A stretch of 64,000 bases of DNA from Gentiana macrophylla (GCA_026214975.1 CM047815.1:76041299-76105298), one strand, 5' to 3'. Shown: positions 35,856 to 45,700, counted from the first letter of the stretch. Numbers and translations are program-made. The notes: generated by a model from the sequence alone, not told the origin.

Positions 35856-37790
35856 TGATGTATAACATTTATATGATAAAAATTACGATGTTTTATATAC
35901 GTTATCGATTATTTTTATATAAAATATAAGTAATTATAATGAGATAATCTTATAAAATATTAATAGCTATGAATAAATCTAAATATTATAAAAATCTAGT
36001 AAAAATGATAAAAGTTATAAATTTTGTACCGGGTTAATAACCGGAGTGTCGTGTCGATTCACGTGGGTATTTTTGGTATTTTACATCTTTAGGTAAACCA
36101 AGACCCCGAGTGACGACATTTTGTGGAGTAAAATCATATCTTTTGAAGGAATAAAGGAAGTGCCACGAGATTTAAAGTTCAAGTGGATCAATGGTTCGTG
36201 ACGCCAGTATCAAGTTATATTTTCGACGAACAAATGGCCCAGCAAAAGGCATTTTCTGAAAAAGAAGTCTTCATGGAAGTTATAGATCTCCTCAAGAGCT
36301 TTCCAACGCATCTTGAATTATGTCATTTGGAGATCCAGAGCACAAGTTATGATTTTATCAAGTTTCGGATTAAGATTGGAAAAAATCTATCCGGATCGAT
36401 CCGATTTACCTCGGATCGATCCGAGGAAACATCATGATTAGACCAGCATGTGGCCCTGCGCAGAGAATATCCTGGGATAATATTTTTATTCCCGGATCGA
36501 TCGGGCCCTTTCTCGGATCGATCCGGCTTGGGAAAAATCGCCTATAAATAGAAGCGGATTGCAGTACATAAAGGGTACCAAATATATTTTCTTCACCTCT
36601 TTTTAGTAGTAGTAGTATGTATATATATAGGCCTTATGCCATAAATAAAGTAGTATCGTTATAATGCTCGAGAAATTATCAGAAGATCAATGTTGTTGAA
36701 GTTGTTGTAGCATCCGGAAGAATACAAACTTCGATTCAATCGTTGTAATCGGGTAAAATTTCTAAAGTATTTATGTTTGTTTTGTCTGCTTTATTTTTCG
36801 TATAATGTTAGTAGGCTAAATCTAATAACTAGCCAAAGTTATGTAATCGTTTTATTTCGATCTTTTCGGTAAAGGAATGTTGTCTAAGTAAAATTGAATA
36901 AAATTGAGTTAATTGAATCTTTTTCTATTGATAAAGTTTGACTTGAAAGAATTCATAATCTAATTATGAATTGACACCTCGTAATTAAGTTATGAACTCG
37001 TTAATAGAAAAACCGGAGGGTAAAATTGGCCGAGTGAAAGCGTGACAACGGAACCCGCTTCCTACCCGGGCGATTTGTCCTAAAAGATGAATCTTATTAA
37101 AATTTGTACTCAAGATCGTAATAATGTTAAAATCATCGTTTAATTGAAACTTAAACCGAAAGTTGAATCGCCCGGCCTTGACAACCGGAGCCTTTAAATA
37201 AAATTGACCGTTTGACGAACGGAATGACTCCTTTTATTCAAAGGTAGAATCGTACTCGGGACTGCTCGGAAAAACCGTAATGATTGTGGACTTTGGACCG
37301 ATGACAATGGACATATGACAATTTCACACGCTAATGTGAGGAGGAATTGTTAACCTCGTGAGTGCACCGTTTCATTTACTCAATTGAACCTAAAGATCGA
37401 GCACATTCCATTCATTTGAAAAGATCGTATAAATCAATTATATAAACTTTGGCTAGTTCTTTAATTATATATACGTATCTCAGATATTTATATCTATATA
37501 TATATTTTGCAACTTATGCATATCTATATATATTTATATATCTATATATATTATATTAGAATAAATTTTAAATTACGCATTTATTTTATGTTAAGTAAAA
37601 TAGTAGTTATCTGTGCTATAAAACTGAGATTTAGATTGAGTTAATAATGACTCTTTGGTGTTTAACCACACTTAGAAGAATTACAAAGTTCCCCGAGGAT
37701 ACGATACTCGACTCACCATACTAGCACTACAGTTTGACCCGATACACTGTCGGTTAAGGACTGGTATTAGCACTAGAAAAGGCCACGTCA
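35856..37790 (+). repeat. Athila 3' LTR
   Basis: Starts TGATGTATAACA, ends GGCCACGTCA, followed by GTACT. Carries three perfect palindromes (36392, 36412, 36514) and one with a single-base change (36493-36504), and TATAAATA at 36543-36550. Confidence 0.9.
36392..36525 (+). promoter_or_regulatory. CGGATCGATCCG palindrome cluster in the 3' LTR
   Basis: Same two-pair layout as the 5' LTR. The third copy reads CGGATCGATCGG. The cluster ends 17 bases before the TATA box. Confidence 0.6.
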
Positions 37791-37795
37791 GTACT
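37791..37795. repeat. Target-site duplication GTACT, right copy
   Basis: Matches 11264-11268 and closes the Athila insertion. Confidence 0.9.
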
Positions 37796-38444
37796 CCATG
37801 TGGGATTGAAGATATATTGAGTAAGAACTCCGCTGCAAGGGCATTCCACCTGCTGAGACCGGTTCTTGATCGTTATTTGGGTGAGAGACCCCAGCGGCAG
37901 CCTTCCCGCGGCTTTTTCTGACCGCCACCTCATGTATTTCGCGGGATCAGGTTCTCTCCCTTATGTAAGCCCGCATATCGGGGGTGATATCCTGTCCTGC
38001 ATCAGCCCCAACGGACATCACTCTCATGCTCGATTCCCCACGTGGCGTGTTTGCTCCACGTGGAGGGCCCTGATTGCCCACCTAAGTCGGTGTAGCATGT
38101 ATAATGTTTTTCCCCCAGTCATGTTTGACTAAGAGTATTTGTAGATATTTTGCCGGATGGTGTTGATATTTGCTGATTAAGATATCCTCCAAGTCCCCAA
38201 ATTTATTCCCCAGGTGATCTCAACTACCCAGCAACTCTCTTATCACTTGAAGAGCTGAAATTGCCCAAGAGATGTACCAACCTGGGTTTTAAGAGGGACT
38301 CGTGTGCGAGTTATGAAGATGGCATTGAAGACGTTCCTTCAAGTTGAGCCTTATCTGATGAGGTATCCGGTTTCCTTCGTCGGCGACGCCGTGAAATGAT
38401 CTTTGCGGTGGAGCAAATGATTCACATAAGCTAAATGATGATGA
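37796..38444 (-). other. Tat element leader and interrupted start of gag
   Basis: Continues the element split at 11268. On minus, the first codons of gag lie against the junction and an in-frame ATG sits at about 37797. Upstream is about 650 bases of leader with no domain. Moderately GC-rich, unlike the AT-rich neighbours. Confidence 0.6.
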
Positions 38445-38464
38445 TTTTCCCGGTAACGGAGCCA
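38445..38464 (-). other. Primer-binding site of the Tat element
   Basis: Minus strand TGGCTCCGTTACCGGGAAA, similar to the plant Ty3/gypsy PBS family TGGCGCCGTTGCCGGGG, placed two bases after an LTR terminus reading CAATATCA. Confidence 0.55.
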
Positions 38465-38466
38465 AC

Positions 38467-38785
38467 TGATATTGCGGTTAATACCAGATTTGCGGTAACA
38501 GATAAATTTCGTGGATATATGGCTGTGTATATATGATTTCTCCGGAGAGAAGGTGGCGGATATGAAGAAATAGGCGGTCGGAATGATGCTTATAAGAGTA
38601 AACACAAGTGATTCGATAAATTGATAGAGTAGCTCTGTTTGTATTAGTTCTTGGTCCCTTTTTATTACATTATGATCCCATATATATAGGCTAGGACTAA
38701 GTCGGTTTACTGTTCATGACAAGACAATTAAAAGGATATAACTAGAGATAACCATATACATAATACAGGTGGACCGCCCAGCTGT
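38467..38785 (-). repeat. Tat 5' LTR, inner portion
   Basis: Begins TGATATTGCGG on plus next to the PBS. Contains a TATATATAGG-like box on minus (about 38680-38692). It is split by a solo LTR at 38786 and continues at 41271. Confidence 0.5.
38781..38785. repeat. Target-site duplication GCTGT, left copy
   Basis: GCTGT at 38781-38785 and 41271-41275 flank the solo LTR. Confidence 0.88.
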
Positions 38786-39659
38786 TGATGAGCTAAAATT
38801 TACCCCTCAAAAATACATTTATAAAAACTCGTAACTGTGGGTAAACTAACTCTCTAACTGGCAGAGTACCAGGTCGATTGTTAGAATAGCTACAGGAGTA
38901 CGAGGTCGATCCCAAGAGAAATGTGGTTGTGACTACCACATAGAACTTAGTCTAGGCGGTCAAAGTTTAGGTGGAGTGTTTATAACTAATGCAAAAAGTA
39001 AAGATTATTCTAACGAGATTAAAAAGCATAGCCGAGTTATGATCCAACAGGTTATCTCCCCACAGGGAAAAACTTGATAAGGAGTGTGTTTTATCGAGTT
39101 CAGTTTATATGATATTCACGGGTGTTAACTCTCTATTCTTGCGTTAAAATCAACAACTCTCACTTAACCCCCATACTAGGTTTATTAACCCTCCCTTTAG
39201 AGAGCTAACTTGCCTAACATGGTTGACCGGAATAAAAACCATTGAAAAACCTCACAAAAACATAATTTTAATGTGTCACTTAGGTTGCCAATCTAACGAT
39301 TAAGACTATGGTTTAGTGATTCTAAAACATGTTTCATTCATCTCGTAAAGATAAGAATCTCACATAGGCATAGTCCGGATCTGTTCACTCAAAGTTGTCA
39401 ATCGACAATCAAGACTATGATTAGTGATACTCGGATCCCACATCTCACCGCAAAAAACATTTATAAGCTCGATATAACAATGAACAAGGTTGTCAATCTC
39501 GCTTCAAGGTTATCAAAATGATCAAAACAAGTTTAAAACATGAGTTTATCATAAAAACGCTTAATTAAGCACAACACAACTCCCATCTCGTCTCCCGAGG
39601 GTTGATTTCACCCGCTTTCACATAATTCGCTATGTATATATTTAGCTACACATATAGTT

Positions 39660-39680
39660 AATATATATATATATATATAA

Positions 39681-39727
<47 letters not shown>

Positions 39728-39810
39728 AGTATATATATATATAGATATAGGTATATAGATCTATAAATATATATATATAGATACATAGATATATATATAT
39801 ATAAGTAGAT

Positions 39811-39880
<70 letters not shown>

Positions 39881-39963
39881 ATCTACTTATATATATATAT
39901 ATCTATGTATCTATATATATATATTTATAGATCTATATACCTATATCTATATATATATATACT

Positions 39964-40036
<73 letters not shown>

Positions 40037-40080
40037 AAATATATATATATATATAGATATATATGTGTAGATAGATATAT
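39660..40080. repeat. AT-rich long palindrome
   Basis: The interrupted AT tract is mirror-complementary about a centre at 39845/39846: ATAAGTAGATAGATAT pairs with ATATCTATCTACTTAT, ATAGATCTATAAATAT with ATATTTATAGATCTAT, and CATAAG (39724) with CTTATG (39962). Distinctive motifs match without error for at least 120 bases per arm. Confidence 0.85.
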
Positions 40081-40304
40081 AAAAGAAACAAAAATGAAAG
40101 AAACAACAATGAAGAAAACAATAAAAAAAAAAAAAAAAAACTTACTATTATAACGGCGATATCAAAACTTGATATTACAACTATTTCAAAGAACACCTAA
40201 CTTCCGATAATTCCCGAAAGCATTACAACGATACTAATATTACTAAATTTATTTCGGCATAAGGCCTTATTTACTACCTAAAAACTAAAGAAAATAACAA
40301 GGAT

Positions 40305-40400
<96 letters not shown>
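40305..40400. repeat. (AT)n microsatellite
   Basis: Uninterrupted AT dinucleotides of about 95 bases inside the solo LTR. Confidence 0.95.
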
Positions 40401-40468
40401 GCTATGTATATATATAATGGTGCGTCCGTTCTGCTCGCATCTGAAGCTCATTATATAGGTGAAATTCT

Positions 40469-40511
40469 CCCAGGACGGACTGGGCCGGGTAAGGGCCGGA
40501 CCAGGCCGGAA
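40469..40511 (-). promoter_or_regulatory. GC-rich repeat cluster upstream of the TATA box of the solo LTR
   Basis: GGGCCGGG, GGGCCGGA and AGGCCGGA repeated within 40 bases, 12 bases upstream of TATATAA on minus (40451-40457). Same placement as the palindromes in the Athila LTR, different sequence. Confidence 0.45.
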
Positions 40512-41270
40512 TCATCATGACATTCATCCTCCCAAATTCCGGATAAAAATTTATATTTTGGAATAAAATTTTAAAAATTCATATCTTGAGTTCTGGATCT
40601 CCAAATGACATGATTCAAGAAGCATTGGAAAGCTCGTTGAAATATCTACAACTTTCATGAAGGACTCTTCTTCAGAAAATATCTTTTTGATGGGTCATTC
40701 GCTCGTCGAAGATATTTCTCGATTTCCACTAAATCGAATCGATTAGCCACTTGACCACTTGACTTAATGATACTTGAGTTGTAGAAGTCCGATTGACGTG
40801 ATTCAAAATGCGTTGGAAAGCTCTTTCAAAGATCTACAACTTTCATTAAGGACACTTCTTCAGAAAATGCCGTGTTAATGAGCCATTTGTTCGTCGAAGA
40901 TATAATTCGTTAGTGGTACCACTAACCACTGAGCCACTTCACCACTTAAGTTAGTGGCATACTCTTATATCTCTAAAAATACCTCTTTTAGGCCTCAAAA
41001 CGTGTCATTACTCGGGATTTTGGTCAACCTATAATTCTGCAATAAACCACCAAAATACCAAACGTAAATCCGACACGACACTCCGGTTACTAAACCGGTA
41101 CAAAAACTAATAAAAACACATAAAAACACGATATTTTATAAAATATTCATGACTTATATATTTTTATTAAATTTAGGAATTAAAGACTCGAAATGATACA
41201 AAAGTGCTCAAAATGATATCAGAAACGGGGTGAAAAGTTATAAAAATAACAGTGAATTTTTCCGTCATCA

Positions 41271-41601
41271 GCTGTCCAGATAAACATGGTGGACAGCAGG
41301 CTCGTTTGTAGGTCGGACTCATAATTGACTTGTCTTGATATTAGCTTGACCATATGGGTAGAAATCACACGGAGTGGAAGGGTCCGGCTTACGGCCAGCG
41401 GACGGGATCCAGCTTACAAATGGCGGATAGGACCCGGCTTACGAACGGCGGGTAGGATCCGGCTTATGAATTGCGGACGGAGGGGATTGAGGCACAATCT
41501 ACATGAACAGGGCCCTAATCCAGTTCGGGTATATCAGTATCAAAGTCAACATCATTCTTAGTTTAAATCAACACAATATTGAAGAGGGGTAATGTAAATC
41601 A
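41271..41601 (-). repeat. Tat 5' LTR, outer portion
   Basis: Continues the LTR beyond the solo-LTR insertion, starting with the second GCTGT. The outer end is placed at GTAAATCA, whose minus-strand reading TGATTTAC mirrors the inner TGATATTG. The partner LTR is lost, so this end is uncertain. Confidence 0.4.
41381..41479 (-). repeat. Four tandem 24-25-bp units in the Tat LTR U3
   Basis: Units at 41381-41404, 41405-41429, 41430-41454 and 41455-41479, consensus GGATCCGGCTTACGAATGG plus CGGATA. Units differ at 3-6 positions. Without the solo-LTR insertion they would lie about 200 bases upstream of the TATA-like box, so they are enhancer-like candidates. Confidence 0.7.
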
Positions 41602-41836
41602 TCGATTCTATTATTAATATCCAGATTACAAACGTGAGTTTAAAATACATAAAAGAATAACCGAGAAATGATCCAATCAACTACTATCAAACCCGGCCCT
41701 ATGTAATGTACGGAAGTGATTACGATCAACTTTTCATGTTCTTGGCATATGTTTATGGGTGCAATCTCCAATTACAAGCTTACTAGACACTCATACCGCA
41801 ATCCATCACCTTAAGGAGTTAGCTTAGTAGGTCACT
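41602..41836 (-). repeat. Fragment of an Athila-class LTR
   Basis: GTTTATGGGTGCAATCTCC (about 41752) and the following ACTCATACCGCAATC match the order of blocks in the solo LTR at 51185-51240. Truncated on both sides. Confidence 0.45.
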
Positions 41837-42480
41837 GTGGCTTTAATAACAGCAAGGTCATTCCAGAGGGAAGCAACCCACGTCCTCAATATCAAGCAAC
41901 ATGAGAGGGTAGCCGCATTGGAGTACATGCATGGATTTATGGATGAGCCTAGAAAAGTAATGGGGGTAGAGGACCATGTGATGGTCACTTTGTTTGTTGG
42001 AGGACTCAAGAGACAGGATGCTATATACAAAGATCAAGAACAAACTCCTTGGATCCATGACAAATTACATGGACATAGTTTTCATTTACTGTTAAGGGAG
42101 GAGGAAAATTTCATGAAGAGATGAACAGGTCAAAATGGGAAGATGGACCACAAGTAGGATCGGTCTGGTCAGAAGATAAAGCCTGCAGCGGACCATGGGG
42201 GGCTCTCTCAACTACGAGCGGCGCCGTGATATAAATGGAGCTCTATTGAACATGAAATTCTTTCCCTTAAATCAGACCATGACTCAGATCTTTGCCGTGC
42301 TAGAAAACAAAGGATGGTTAGGCCTCCACCTCAGATGATGGGGGCCATGAGAGATGGAAGGTTGTTTTTCAAATATCACAAAGATATCGGTCATGATACT
42401 GAAGATTGCAGACAAGTGAAGAGAGAGATTGAGAATCTGATCGAAGCTAGAGTTATAGGTCAGAAAACGGACTGAGCTGG
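41837..42480 (+). pseudogene. Tat-like gag remnant
   Basis: The 95-codon frame 41837-42124 has ITARSFQREATHVLNIKQHE and EPRKVMGVEDHVMVTLFVGGL, like the C-terminal half of a gypsy gag domain. Further on (42340-42440) FKYHKDIGHDTEDCRQVKREIE is a zinc knuckle with the first Cys changed (YCxYH becomes FKYH). The sequence stops soon after. It differs from the gag at 9929-11268, so it is another family. Confidence 0.7.
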
Positions 42481-43080
42481 GAATGATCGCCATCAGGGAC
42501 ACATGCCTAATCATCAGTAAGGAGACAGAGATATGGAAAACCAAAGCCGAGACAATCGGTGAAGGGATAGGTCCAAGCATAATAACAACAACCCTCACGT
42601 GGCAAAGGTTTTTCTCACCATAGCGGGGAGGGGGCAACCGTCCCTATTTGGAGCATCCGCGGGAACTCCGCCAAAAGATAGCCGGCTGAGGACAAGTCGA
42701 GGAAATATGAGAAGAGCTTTTGGGCCGAGAATCCACTCCCTCTGGTGCCCAGCAATAAATGACTTGTTGTGAATGCCATGATCCACAACCATTTGTCAAA
42801 CGCATTTGTGTGGATACTAGAAGCGACATAAGCATTCTGTATCACAACGTCTTTCAGTCGTTAAAGCTCAAAGAAAGAGACCTTATGCCAGTGGCATCTC
42901 CGCTCTTCGGCTTCACAGGGCCGCCAATACAACCCTTTGGTATGATTTGTTTGGAAACTATCTTCGGTAAAAGGAAGAAGAGAAGGACTCTTCTAGTCAA
43001 CTATGTAGTCATCAAAGGGGTTTTTACGTACAACACCATTTTGAGAAGTCTTGTAATCATTGATCTGAGGGGAATTTTTT
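42481..43080 (+). pseudogene. Ty3/gypsy protease remnant
   Basis: The 42759-43133 frame gives CVDTRSDISILYHNVFQSL, where DTGS has become DTRS, then a FGFTGPPIQPFG block and VVIKGVFTYNTILRSL, which replaces YNAILGRP. It follows the gag remnant directly in the normal order and is cut by a TRIM at 43082. Confidence 0.7.
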
Positions 43081-43081
43081 C

Positions 43082-43347
43082 TATTAGCTATATAATGTTA
43101 ATTATCTATCTCCCTATCAGCTTAAGCTTTTAGGAGAGATGGTAGTGCAACATGGTATCAGAATGGAAGGTCCTGAATTCAAATCCCGCTTCCAGCACAG
43201 TTAAAAAAAAGTGTTGGGCTCTCTCTCAAATCAAGTGTTGGGCCTATCTCCCCTCTTATAGGCCCACACTTGAGAGGGCGTATTAAGTATATAATGTTAA
43301 TTATCTATCTCCCTATCAGCTTAAGCTTTTAAGAGAGTAGTTTAACA
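43082..43347 (+). mobile_element. TRIM (terminal-repeat retrotransposon in miniature)
   Basis: 266 bases with direct terminal repeats 43082-43152 and 43281-43347 sharing TATATAATGTTAATTATC and CTATCAGCTTAAGCTTTT. PBS TGGTATCAGA (43153-43162) follows the first repeat immediately, and purine tract GAGAGGG (43272-43278) precedes the second. Flanks TTTTC and ATTTC are a near match for a 5-bp duplication. No coding capacity. It would depend on copia-type proteins in trans. Confidence 0.82.
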
Positions 43348-43552
43348 ATTTCCTCTGCACACGTTACCATGAAGTTTCCCACTCCATGTGGCACGGCCAA
43401 GCACATGAAGGATATGGAGGCGGAAAGAGCTGCTACACCTCCTTGATTAAACAGAAAAGACACGAGTAAACCGGGGAAGTAGTCGGGATCTTTCTTAATT
43501 TGTACAAGTCGTTTGTTATCCGGAAATTCGGCTCTTGATGAATAAATTCCCT
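43348..43552 (-). other. Low-copy-looking sequence with an open minus frame
   Basis: On minus, about 65 codons are open with DNKRLVQIKKDPDYFPG and a hydrophobic stretch around SASISFMCLAVPHG. It could be a host exon fragment or chance, and I do not recognise the protein. The frame's further upstream extension runs into AT microsatellite and is not coding. Confidence 0.25.
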
Positions 43553-43709
43553 TAGGATGCACGGGTATGGATACGTGGATACGTGACACGCGGATACGGA
43601 ATACACTTATACACGATTTTATAAAAATATAGGATACAGATACGGGGTTGTATTTGTAAATATTAAAAAGATAAGGACTAAACTGTAAATAATAAAATAA
43701 CATATATAC

Positions 43710-43713
<4 letters not shown>

Positions 43714-43774
<61 letters not shown>

Positions 43775-43795
43775 TATATACATGTATATATATAT
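43714..43795. repeat. (AT)n microsatellite, target of the young copia insertion
   Basis: AT dinucleotide run with a few CA/TG interruptions, ending where TGACATAC begins. Confidence 0.9.
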
Positions 43796-44106
43796 TGACA
43801 TACTTACACACATGCAAAATACTCAAAAGGAAACCATGGTCAATGGAGTGATATGGTGATTGGAGTGATAAGGCGATTTGACCATAACTCACAATCTTGG
43901 TGATTGATAGCTCGACGGATACTCAATCTCTCAAATAATGATGATTTAGTTCTTTATGCTTTGTTTTAAATAAAAGGGCATTTTAGACAAAGACTAACTA
44001 GGGTTGGCTTGTGTTCCACCTATATATTTGTACTTGTGCAGCTCGAAATATGCAGGCAAAAATTAATAAGAAAATTTTCCTTTAGTCTAGGTTATCTTTT
44101 TCTTTA
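43796..44106 (+). repeat. Copia 5' LTR
   Basis: Begins TGACATACTTACACAC and ends TTTTTCTTTA, lacking the usual terminal CA. Confidence 0.9.
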
Positions 44107-45119
44107 TGGTATCTGACCCTTCCTTATTTTTTTATCATGCTAATGACTGCACGCTAGTGCTTCTCTTGTATGTCGATGATATGCTTGTCACAGGTTCCAA
44201 CACCAATCTATTGACGTATTTCACCAATGTTCTTCACACGGAATTTGCTATGAAGGATCTTGGCCACATTCACCATTTTCTGGGGGTTCAGATTCAGTCC
44301 ACCTCTCATGGTCTTCATTTGCATCAGTCTCACTATGCCACCACTATCATTCACCGTGCCTCCATGCAAGACTGCAAGCCAGCTAATACGCCTATGGCCA
44401 CGAAATCCATTGCTCCTACCACCTCTCCACCGACTGATCCTACATTTTACCGGAGTCTCATTGGTGCTCTACAATATTTGACATTCACGAGGCCCGATAT
44501 TGTGTATGCTGTCAATCATTTGTCCCAATTCATGCAATCTCCGACGCAGTTCCATATGCAGCTAGTTCAGCGCCTTCTCCACTATGTCAAGTCCACCTTG
44601 CATTTTGGTGTTTCCCTCCGTGCCACGCGACAACTCAATCTTTATGCTTTCTCCGATGCGGATTGGGCAGGTTGCCCCACGACTCGACGATCTGTTACCG
44701 GTTATTGCACATTTCTCGGCCCCAATCTCATCTCTTGGTGCTCAAAGAAGCAACCCACCGTCTCCCGCTCCAGCACTGAAGCCGAGTATCGTGCCATGGC
44801 TCATACTGCCGCCGAAATCACTTGGATTACGTCTCTACTCAAGGAATTGCGTGTTTCTCAAGCTCACACGCCGCTTCTCCTATGTGACAATTTAAGCGCC
44901 CTCTACATGACCATCAATCCTGTCTTTCATGCCCGCAGCAAACATATCGAACTCGATTATCATTATGTGAGAGAGCAGGTCGCCCGAAAGCTTTTGATCA
45001 CCAAACATGTTTCCTCTACTGATCAGCTCGCTGATGTGTTTACCAAATCATTGCCAAAATATGTCTTCCAGCTACTCAGAGACAAACTCGGCGTGCTCCC
45101 TTGTCCCAGCCTCGTTTGA
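44106..45119 (+). CDS. Copia RT (C-terminal) - RNase H fusion frame, 337 codons, intact
   Basis: The RT part keeps the catalytic YVDD (residues 22-25) and the downstream DLGHIHHFLG (51-60) and LTFTRPDI (125-132) blocks but lacks everything upstream, including the first catalytic Asp. RNase H is complete: Asp184 in FSDADWAG, SRSSTEAEYRA (220-230) with the Glu, Asp261 in LLCDN, and Asp310 in DQLADVFTK. The frame ends TGA at 45117-45119, one base before the PPT proper. The ATG is made of the last LTR base plus the first PBS bases, so the start codon exists only because of the deletion junction. RT activity is not expected. RNase H activity is possible. Confidence 0.85.
   Translation: MVSDPSLFFYHANDCTLVLLLYVDDMLVTGSNTNLLTYFTNVLHTEFAMKDLGHIHHFLGVQIQSTSHGLHLHQSHYATTIIHRASMQDCKPANTPMATKSIAPTTSPPTDPTFYRSLIGALQYLTFTRPDIVYAVNHLSQFMQSPTQFHMQLVQRLLHYVKSTLHFGVSLRATRQLNLYAFSDADWAGCPTTRRSVTGYCTFLGPNLISWCSKKQPTVSRSSTEAEYRAMAHTAAEITWITSLLKELRVSQAHTPLLLCDNLSALYMTINPVFHARSKHIELDYHYVREQVARKLLITKHVSSTDQLADVFTKSLPKYVFQLLRDKLGVLPCPSLV
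44107..44116 (+). other. Copia primer-binding site (initiator tRNA-Met)
   Basis: TGGTATCTGA against the canonical TGGTATCAGA, adjacent to the 5' LTR. Confidence 0.75.
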
Positions 45120-45129
45120 GGGGGAGTAT
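45118..45129 (+). other. Copia polypurine tract
   Basis: GAGGGGGAGTAT directly before the 3' LTR and overlapping the stop codon of the frame. Confidence 0.8.
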
Positions 45130-45440
45130 TGACATACGACACACATGCAAAATACTCAAAAGGAAACCATGGTCAATGGAGTGATATGGTGATTGGAGTG
45201 ATAAGGCGATTTGACCATAACTCACAATCTTGGTGATTGATAGCTCGACGGATACTCAATCTCTCAAATAATGATGATTTAGTTCTTTATGCTTTGTTTT
45301 AAATAAAAAGGACATTTTAGACAAAGACTAACTAGGGTTGGCTTGTGTTCCACCTATATATTTGTACTTGTGCAGCTCGAAATATGCAGGCAAAAATTAA
45401 TAAGAAAATTTTCCTTTAGTCTAGGTTATCTTTTTCTTTA
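45130..45440 (+). repeat. Copia 3' LTR
   Basis: Begins TGACATACGACACAC. Otherwise nearly identical to the 5' LTR. Confidence 0.9.
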
Positions 45441-45700
45441 ATATATACATACATTATTTCGTTTAGATAAATTTATACTATCATTGTTTAGGCTATATAT
45501 ATTGTAATGTTCTATCAGTTTAATCAATGCAATACAATCATTTGGTTTAGATAAACTTGAACCTATCATTATTTAGGCTATATAATCAATGCAATACATC
45601 ATTTGGTTTAGATAAACTTGTACCTATCATTATTTGCGCTTATATATATATAATGTTCTATCAGTTTAATAAATGCAATACAATCATCTGTATATTCATT
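45441..45700 (+). repeat. Three degenerate tandem units of 75-90 bases
   Basis: Units share GGTTTAGATAAACTTG, CCTATCATTATTTAGGC, and TGTTCTATCAGTTTAAT with a following ATGCAATACAAT, starting about 45460, 45541 and 45606. A fourth copy lies at 49528-49610 near the right inverted end. Confidence 0.7.

Larger units (their letters stand above)
11269..37790 (+). mobile_element. Athila-lineage Ty3/gypsy retrotransposon, 26.5 kb with nested insertions
   Basis: Bounded by LTRs of about 1.95 kb that begin TGATGTATAACA (right LTR ends CACGTCA) and by the duplication GTACT. A PBS resembling tRNA-Asp (GCGCCGTTGCCGGGA) follows the 5' LTR, and a purine tract precedes the 3' LTR. Gag, PR, RT, RNase H and integrase run in the plus direction, followed by two env/ORF-1-like frames, as known for Athila. 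Two later insertions account for about 10.8 kb, so the element was about 15.7 kb on arrival. All coding regions are broken. Confidence 0.88.
38786..41270 (-). mobile_element. Athila-class solo LTR with expanded AT tracts
   Basis: Plus-strand ends are TGATGAGC and CCGTCATCA, with exact 5-bp duplication GCTGT. Its minus strand is alignable in order to the Athila LTR: TTTTGTACCGG...CCGGAGTGTCGTGTC (about 41060-41105), the segment GATCTCCAAATGACATG (about 40598), and GGCATAAGGCC (about 40256). It contains two tandem versions of the GGAAAGCTC-ATCTACAACTTTCAT segment (about 40630 and 40810). No PBS, PPT or coding sequence, hence a solo LTR. Its length (2.49 kb) is inflated by AT microsatellites. 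Confidence 0.85.
43796..45440 (+). mobile_element. Young, internally deleted Ty1/copia element
   Basis: LTRs 43796-44106 and 45130-45440, both 311 bases, about 99% identical (differences only at about 43804 and 43974). PBS-like TGGTATCTGA at 44107 touches the LTR, and PPT GAGGGGGAGTAT precedes the right LTR. The interior is only 1,023 bases: gag, protease, integrase and the first half of RT are absent. It sits in an AT microsatellite, so the duplication (TATAT/ATATA) is ambiguous. Confidence 0.9.

Noticed and set aside
39905..40196. Tyr/Ile repeat frames on both strands
   Set aside because: Translations of an AT microsatellite.
43329..43892. 187-codon minus frame taken as one gene
   Set aside because: Its first third is AT-microsatellite translation. 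Only the part at 43348-43552 looks protein-like and it is listed with low confidence.
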